DNA of 64,000 bases from positions 62,001 to 126,000 of the forward strand of contig NZ_JBISEP010000003.1 in assembly GCF_044383835.1 (NCBI RefSeq). The letters are read 5' to 3'. The translations under genes and the position numbers were made by a program. A model generated the notes under the pieces. That model saw only the letters and a program-made list of their open reading frames with translations, was not told the DNA's origin and searched no databases. Each line of letters begins with the position of its first letter. Position 1 is the stretch's first letter. The stretch is from Paraliobacillus sp044383835 (GTDB taxonomy: Bacteria; Bacillota; Bacilli; Bacillales; Amphibacillaceae). Shown here piece by piece: positions 59,424 to 64,000 of the stretch.

Positions 59424-61397
59424 CTATATACACGTTTTTTCGTTTATGAATGCAAGCAATTTACTGGCATCAGTCATTTCAACCAATTGTGCGACATTTT
59501 CTTTCTTCTCAACTAAGGCGTATAATTCTGCAAAGACATCTTTAATTTCTGTTATATCCTTTTCAGTGACCGCAATAAAAATGATTACATTTACTTTATT
59601 GCTTCCCCATTGAATTTTTTGATTCAATGAAATCATTGAAATAAATGAAGCTTTCAAAGTATGTGATGATGCGTGCGGTATAGCGACACCAGTATATAAA
59701 CTTGTTTCTCCCATTGCTTCTCTTTCGTATAAAGATTGTCTAAAATCCTTTGTTACTAATCCGCGTGTATATGCTTCTCTTGCAAAGAAGTCAAGAACCT
59801 GATCTTTATTTTTGAAATTTTTGTGTAAAAAGATAAAGTCTGGTGTTAAGAATTTGGAAAATTGTTTTTCTTTGAGTATCATGTTAGCTTTTAAGACTGA
59901 CTTACTTTGACTCATTTCCTCATACTTCTTCTTAATTTGTCTCATCTCAACTTCTGTCACTAAGGGAGACACATAAATCACCGATTTACCGTAATCCTCA
60001 ATCCGTACTGAAGAGATAATTAGATCAACTTCATCTAAATTATTTGCATAAAACTCAGATAAAGAAATGGTTTCAATCATACTTGTTGCAGGCAACGCAT
60101 GTTTGATTTTGTTAAAAATCAATTCAGATGTTGCTAAAGCTTTTTCACACACAATCAAAATCTTATTTGTCGGAATTTGTTTTTCAATAGCTACCTGAAA
60201 ATGAATCGTGAGAAAAGATATATCATGATCATTTAATTGAATCTCATAAGTCTCCTCCACATCATTCATCAGATACCAAACGATATTAAAAAGAATGCTG
60301 TATTGTCTTTTCACACTGTCTAATAGTGGGTTAGTTAATGTGATCCCTAATTTCAACCTGTAAATCATTGTGGTCACATGAGCAGTAAGCACATCAAATA
60401 AATGTGTGTCTGTTGACAAATCAATCTGTAACATTTGACTCATTTTTCTAATGAGTTTCTCAATTGTTTCTATGTTTTCAGTACTCACTTTTCTTATGTC
60501 AGGAACAGGTTTTATGTCATGTGCAAACAATAAACCACTCAAGAACTCAATATCATTTTTTTCTAAAATCAAACCGAGTTGTTGATTAATCAGATCTGCT
60601 ATCTCAACAGCAATAAAGTAAGATTCCATATACATCATATTTTTCATAAATATTTCTTTTTTCTTTGTTACGTAACGACCTATATATATCCTTTGTACGT
60701 AAATAAGGAGGCTTATATAAATAGATTCTTTATAATAGTCGCTTAATGGTCTTCCTGATTTGGCTAAAATATCTCCATATACGTCATGAACAAATGTTGT
60801 AATTTCTGAAAGGAAAAATTGATTAGCTAATTGCTCTAGAACAGTCATGCGATTTGATGAATCAACCATAGGCGCGCGCTCTAATAACGAAAAAATATAT
60901 TGTTTTAACACATGTTGAATCGCCTTTTCTTCTCCTTCGATTCTTGTGCCAAAATGATCAGATACTAAATGAACATGTTTCCCTCGAAAAAACGCTTGTA
61001 TTTCTTCCATATCTTTTCTTATTGAACTTACACTTACAACATATTCATCCGATAATTGTTCATAGGTCATGTGTTCTTTCTTTAAAAAAAGTCGCTTAAC
61101 AATCTCTCTTTGTCTTTCTTCAGGTGAGAAAGATAAATGAGATGGAGAAATGAGTTGCATGATCTTTTTCTCTGCATCCCTAATCGCAACTTCAGTTCCT
61201 TTTAGAATCAAGCCTTTTCTCGGTACTTTATCAATATAAGTCGAATCATCCATTAGTTCATTTAAGTACTTTACATCATCGTATATCGTTTTTGTAGAAA
61301 CGGATAATCTAGTACTAAAAAAATTAGCCGGCCGGTAATCTAATTCTTCCATCAATAACTTATAAAGATTAAAGCGCCTAGAATCAGTTTTATTCAT
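59424..61397 (-). CDS. PRD-containing transcriptional regulator with EIIA domain (MtlR/BglG type)
   Basis: About 657 residues. HTH domains at the N-terminus (two DeoR/Mga-like, about 10-170), two PRDs (about 180-400; conserved His in LLFAHDIKPVP and FLTIHFQVAIE), an EIIB-like stretch and a C-terminal EIIA with GVAIPHASSHT. It should activate the PTS operon, with activity set by PTS phosphorylation of its PRD and EIIA sites. Start ATG 61397 after AAAGGAG. Upstream sits a promoter region with two cre-like sites, so glucose should repress the whole operon. Confidence 0.93.
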   Translation of the reverse strand: MNKTDSRRFNLYKLLMEELDYRPANFFSTRLSVSTKTIYDDVKYLNELMDDSTYIDKVPRKGLILKGTEVAIRDAEKKIMQLISPSHLSFSPEERQREIVKRLFLKKEHMTYEQLSDEYVVSVSSIRKDMEEIQAFFRGKHVHLVSDHFGTRIEGEEKAIQHVLKQYIFSLLERAPMVDSSNRMTVLEQLANQFFLSEITTFVHDVYGDILAKSGRPLSDYYKESIYISLLIYVQRIYIGRYVTKKKEIFMKNMMYMESYFIAVEIADLINQQLGLILEKNDIEFLSGLLFAHDIKPVPDIRKVSTENIETIEKLIRKMSQMLQIDLSTDTHLFDVLTAHVTTMIYRLKLGITLTNPLLDSVKRQYSILFNIVWYLMNDVEETYEIQLNDHDISFLTIHFQVAIEKQIPTNKILIVCEKALATSELIFNKIKHALPATSMIETISLSEFYANNLDEVDLIISSVRIEDYGKSVIYVSPLVTEVEMRQIKKKYEEMSQSKSVLKANMILKEKQFSKFLTPDFIFLHKNFKNKDQVLDFFAREAYTRGLVTKDFRQSLYEREAMGETSLYTGVAIPHASSHTLKASFISMISLNQKIQWGSNKVNVIIFIAVTEKDITEIKDVFAELYALVEKKENVAQLVEMTDASKLLAFINEKTCI

Positions 61398-61434
61398 GAT
61401 CAACTTCTCCTTTATCTTCCTACAACTTAATTAT

Positions 61435-61450
61435 AGTAAACGCTTTCTCG
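61435..61450 (-). promoter_or_regulatory. cre-like (CcpA) site 1
   Basis: AGTAAACGCTTTCTCG matches the cre consensus WTGNAARCGNWWWCA at most positions and touches the likely -10. Confidence 0.6.
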
Positions 61451-61483
61451 CAAAGCCATGACATCTTTCTTCCACATTAATAC

Positions 61484-61499
61484 GGAAGAAAGCGCTTAA
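61484..61499 (-). promoter_or_regulatory. cre-like (CcpA) site 2
   Basis: GGAAGAAAGCGCTTAA has the AAAGCGCTT core of cre; about 50 bases from site 1. Confidence 0.55.
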
Positions 61500-61737
61500 A
61501 TATATTTTCAAAATAACATTATCACCTACTTAAAAATATGGTTGTTAAGGTAGTCATTTAAAATGTATACTTCCACACAAGCCATCATTCTATTCAAGCA
61601 CCTTCATTCATTTGTAAAACACGTAAAGTTATAAATCGAAATCAAAGATTGAACAATGTCATAATCGGCCAATGACAGTGCCCTAGAAAATCCCTATATA
61701 ATATTTTTAAAATAACAAACCCACTCAAAAAAATTGG

Positions 61738-61896
61738 CCTGTACACTGACGGATAACGCTCAACCAATCTGTAGGTGGATGGTTGCCATTTGTTAACTTA
61801 ACCAACTACGTTTCCAGTCATACATTGGATATATGGTAATATTCCCCTTATACGATCAAGCAGCTATAGTAAGACCAATTTGCTTACCACTATTGT
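61738..61896. repeat. Diverged intergenic element, copy B
   Basis: Colinear with copy A (47945-48125) in several blocks. Strongest shared blocks are AATCTGTAGG.GGA and TAAGACCA.TTT.CTTACCA.TATTGT. No open frame or classical IS end is seen. Confidence 0.6.
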
Positions 61897-62003
61897 TTAT
61901 TCGATATGAACAGCCTATTTGAGAATCAATCTTTAACGATTATCTTATCAATAGCTGAATGCGATCTGCTTAATACTGGATGCTTCCATAATAAAGTAAC
62001 AAA

Positions 62004-62042
62004 TGAGCACCTTTATCAGCTAACTGGATAAAGGTGCTCATC
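62004..62042 (-). terminator. Terminator after ydbT
   Basis: TGAGCACCTTTATC and GATAAAGGTGCTCA form a perfect 14-base stem with a nine-base loop. It abuts the ydbT stop; the T run is modest. Confidence 0.85.
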
Positions 62043-62044
62043 TA

Positions 62045-63475
62045 TTACTTTTTATAAGAATACCAATCAGCAAGTTGTAGCGCTGATTCAACTTCTAATT
62101 CTTTCAATATGATATGTCTACCTGCTAATTTACTCAATATTGCTGTATCTATGCTTGCTAAATTATGTCGGTGATGAATAAAATGTTGCTTGACAGCAAA
62201 GGATTGCAATCGCCGATGCTTTAATAGAAGGATATCATTATTAACGACTCTCGTTTGAATCATCAATTGATTATCCGATAATTGATAACGAGTTGAACGA
62301 TATTGAAAATAACCAAGTACAATGGCTAATGCAAAGAAAACCAGAGCGACAACTATCCAATCCATTGCAAGGAATGCTACTACAATCAACCCGATTAGTG
62401 GGATAATCGCCGTTCGAATCAAGTAATAAGGAAGCGCCCTTTTCGGTAGCTTAACGTTCTTTTCTGTCGGCAAATGATATTCTGGTAAAATTTCAGCTAA
62501 AAAAGCATTTATTTCTTTTCTTTTCATTAGCGGGAAAAGTAGAGTTTTCATATCGCCATTTGTATTTAGTTCCCCACTAGCAATTTCAACATAAACAGTT
62601 GAAAATCCAAATAGTTGCCTTACAACTGTTTCTTTTATCCCGACTGCCTGAATTCTTTTTAATGGGATTGTCATTTGCTTTTTTTCTAATAATCCACGTG
62701 TAATAAATAGTTCCTTTTCATAACGGGTAATAGTAAAATCCCAATATTGAAGTAAGGTCACTAAAATACCTAGACCCCATACTATAATAAAGAAAATTAA
62801 TGCCATTACAATGATTGCTTCCATTGTTAAATTTACTACCCAAGCAGAAGCTTGATTATAAAACGAGTCTGGAATAATTACTTCTAACTCAGAGAACCCC
62901 AAGGCAATCAAACCAATGATAAAACCAAAACTAGCTGATGTTGATCCAGCAATTAATAGTTCTGTTATTTTCACTTGCCTGGATGGATCGTTCACTTTTT
63001 CAACTATATCGCCCGTATGTTGTATTTCTACTTCTTTTTTATATTTTAATTGATCATGTAGTTGTTTACCTTCTTGTATCGTGACTGCATGAAGTGCTGC
63101 ATCTATTTCTTGATCGCTTCCCGCAGTTTCTATTTGCACTTTTGTTAAACCAAATAGTCGATGAATGATATTTTGCGATAAGTCAATCGACTGAATCCTA
63201 TGCTTTGATATAGTTCTTTTCTTCCGTATGAATACGCCGTGTTCGATTCGTAACTGATCTTCCTCTACTTGATACGTGTACCTCATCCAAGTTAACACAC
63301 TGAATCCAATTATAAGTAAAAAAAGCACAGCTATTCCTAATACTAAGTAAAAAAACATTCCATCACCGATAGCTAAAATAGCTATTGGCAAGAGTCCTAA
63401 AATGTTTTTCCTAAATGTTTGAACCGTGGTAAAAATGACAGATATAGGATGAAGACGTTTTGGCTTAGACATCAT
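62045..63475 (-). CDS. ydbT: PH-domain membrane protein (YdbT family)
   Basis: 476 residues. Alternating membrane helices (pairs near residues 25-65, 180-245, 355-385) and three bacterial PH (bPH_2, DUF304) domains (RIEHGVFIRKKRTISKHRIQ, LFITRGLLEKKQMTIPLKRIQ, LMIQTRVVNNDILLLKHRRLQ). It overlaps ydbS by 11 bases, so the two are co-translated. In Bacillus this pair is thought to protect against peptide toxins or envelope stress; exact role unknown. Confidence 0.88.
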   Translation of the reverse strand: MMSKPKRLHPISVIFTTVQTFRKNILGLLPIAILAIGDGMFFYLVLGIAVLFLLIIGFSVLTWMRYTYQVEEDQLRIEHGVFIRKKRTISKHRIQSIDLSQNIIHRLFGLTKVQIETAGSDQEIDAALHAVTIQEGKQLHDQLKYKKEVEIQHTGDIVEKVNDPSRQVKITELLIAGSTSASFGFIIGLIALGFSELEVIIPDSFYNQASAWVVNLTMEAIIVMALIFFIIVWGLGILVTLLQYWDFTITRYEKELFITRGLLEKKQMTIPLKRIQAVGIKETVVRQLFGFSTVYVEIASGELNTNGDMKTLLFPLMKRKEINAFLAEILPEYHLPTEKNVKLPKRALPYYLIRTAIIPLIGLIVVAFLAMDWIVVALVFFALAIVLGYFQYRSTRYQLSDNQLMIQTRVVNNDILLLKHRRLQSFAVKQHFIHHRHNLASIDTAILSKLAGRHIILKELEVESALQLADWYSYKK

Positions 63476-63944
63476 CTTGTTCCACCCTTGCTAATTCAGA
63501 AATCTGGTCACGAAGCTGAGCTGCTTCTTCTTCTAAAAGCGCTGGGATCTCATGCGTAGTCGCTGCCGTTGATATCGTTAAATTAGCAAGCTTGTAATTT
63601 TTTAAAATTGGCCCTTGATCCGTGTCTACATGCTGGATTCTAATCATAGGAATAATCGTTCTTGTAACTACTAAAATACCATGTTGAATATAGATTTCTT
63701 GATCATAAATTTGATAACGCCAGCGATTCCACCTTACTTTCGGGATAAACACAATGGTTACAATAGCTTCTATTATAGTGAATACAGTTACACCAATAGC
63801 AAACCAATAACTAAATTCAAAATAATAAGCAAGGACAAATAAAGCGGTTGCTACTAATAATAGAATGATCGATAACATAATAGCGAAAACTCGCCACGCT
63901 TTGATTGCATCTGTTGCAATTCTTTCGCTTGGTGCTTTTCTCAT
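63465..63944 (-). CDS. ydbS: PH-domain membrane protein (YdbS family)
   Basis: 159 residues. Two N-terminal helices (about 18-70) and one bPH_2 domain (EIYIQHGILVVTRTIIPMIRIQHVDTDQGPILKNYKLANLTIST). It precedes and overlaps ydbT, the usual ydbST pair. ATG 63944 follows an AGAGGG site. Upstream genes are beyond the window's right edge. Confidence 0.88.
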   Translation of the reverse strand: MRKAPSERIATDAIKAWRVFAIMLSIILLLVATALFVLAYYFEFSYWFAIGVTVFTIIEAIVTIVFIPKVRWNRWRYQIYDQEIYIQHGILVVTRTIIPMIRIQHVDTDQGPILKNYKLANLTISTAATTHEIPALLEEEAAQLRDQISELARVEQDDV

Positions 63945-64000
63945 ATTAACCCTCTTTTCTTTTTTCTCTTATCATATACGACAAAGTTAGCAAATAAGTT

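Larger units (their letters stand above)
61398..62044. other. Intergenic region with cre-like sites, diverged element copy B and a terminator
   Basis: No gene seen. The left 110 bases are the promoter region of the PTS operon (a TATAAT at 61430-61435 on the minus strand overlaps a cre-like site). The rest holds element copy B (61738-61896) and the terminator after ydbT. Confidence 0.6.

Noticed and set aside
1..64000. CRISPR arrays, rRNA, tRNA, prophage or insertion-sequence genes
   Set aside because: No regular spaced direct repeats, no tRNA cloverleaf-like or rRNA sequence, and no transposase or integrase motifs were noticed on either strand.

Overview
The window looks like the chromosome of a low-GC Gram-positive of the family Bacillaceae, probably a relative of the salt-tolerant genera (Gracilibacillus, Oceanobacillus, Virgibacillus type). 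The basis is AT-rich DNA, strong GGAGG ribosome sites with frequent TTG and GTG starts, and Bacillus-type regulation: TPP and SAM-I riboswitches before transcription terminators, a GlcT/RAT antitermination system, NrdR boxes, PRD regulators, cre-like sites and an ECF sigma/DUF4179 pair. The genus is inference. I saw no rRNA, tRNA, CRISPR array, prophage or insertion sequence.

Layout. 1-10.9 kb: a thiamine-salvage pair under a TPP riboswitch (tenA and an M20 amidohydrolase cut by the window edge), a CNNM/CorC-type membrane protein, metI under a SAM-I riboswitch, a ROK fructokinase, an arsRBC operon, a hemolysin III protein and a DEAD-box helicase. 11-20.4 kb: a chemoreceptor, a sodium:solute symporter under a second SAM-I riboswitch (a candidate methionine-related importer), thiT under a second TPP riboswitch, a GGDEF-EAL protein preceded by a c-di-GMP-I riboswitch and a 51-bp palindrome, and a DAACS symporter.

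20.7-37.2 kb is carbohydrate-rich. A fructose-family PTS (EIIBC, EIIA) is followed by a GH38 mannosidase resembling mannosylglycerate hydrolase, an RpiR regulator, a GH1 phospho-glycosidase and a ROK kinase. Then come a TetR-controlled MMPL exporter with a secreted repeat protein, a Cys-rich copper-storage-like protein, and an RpiR regulator convergent with nanE and an EIICB permease. 37.2-46.5 kb: a B12-dependent ribonucleotide reductase with two NrdR boxes, a DUF4430 lipoprotein and a frameshifted ECF S-component (B12 uptake module in decay), an LCP cell-wall enzyme, and the glucose PTS (crr, ptsG, glcT) with a RAT/terminator ahead of crr.

46.5-64 kb: an MFS exporter; an ECF sigma - DUF4179 - three membrane proteins - ABC ATPase - anchored beta-rich protein operon; a chitin-active AA10 LPMO; a galactitol-family PTS operon that also carries a class II aldolase, an archaeal-like triosephosphate isomerase and a YjbQ-family protein; and a ydbS/ydbT PH-domain pair.

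A family of GGGACA-type hairpins recurs between genes, in one case encoding the end of a protein. A diverged roughly 250-bp element occurs twice, near 48.0 and 61.85 kb.
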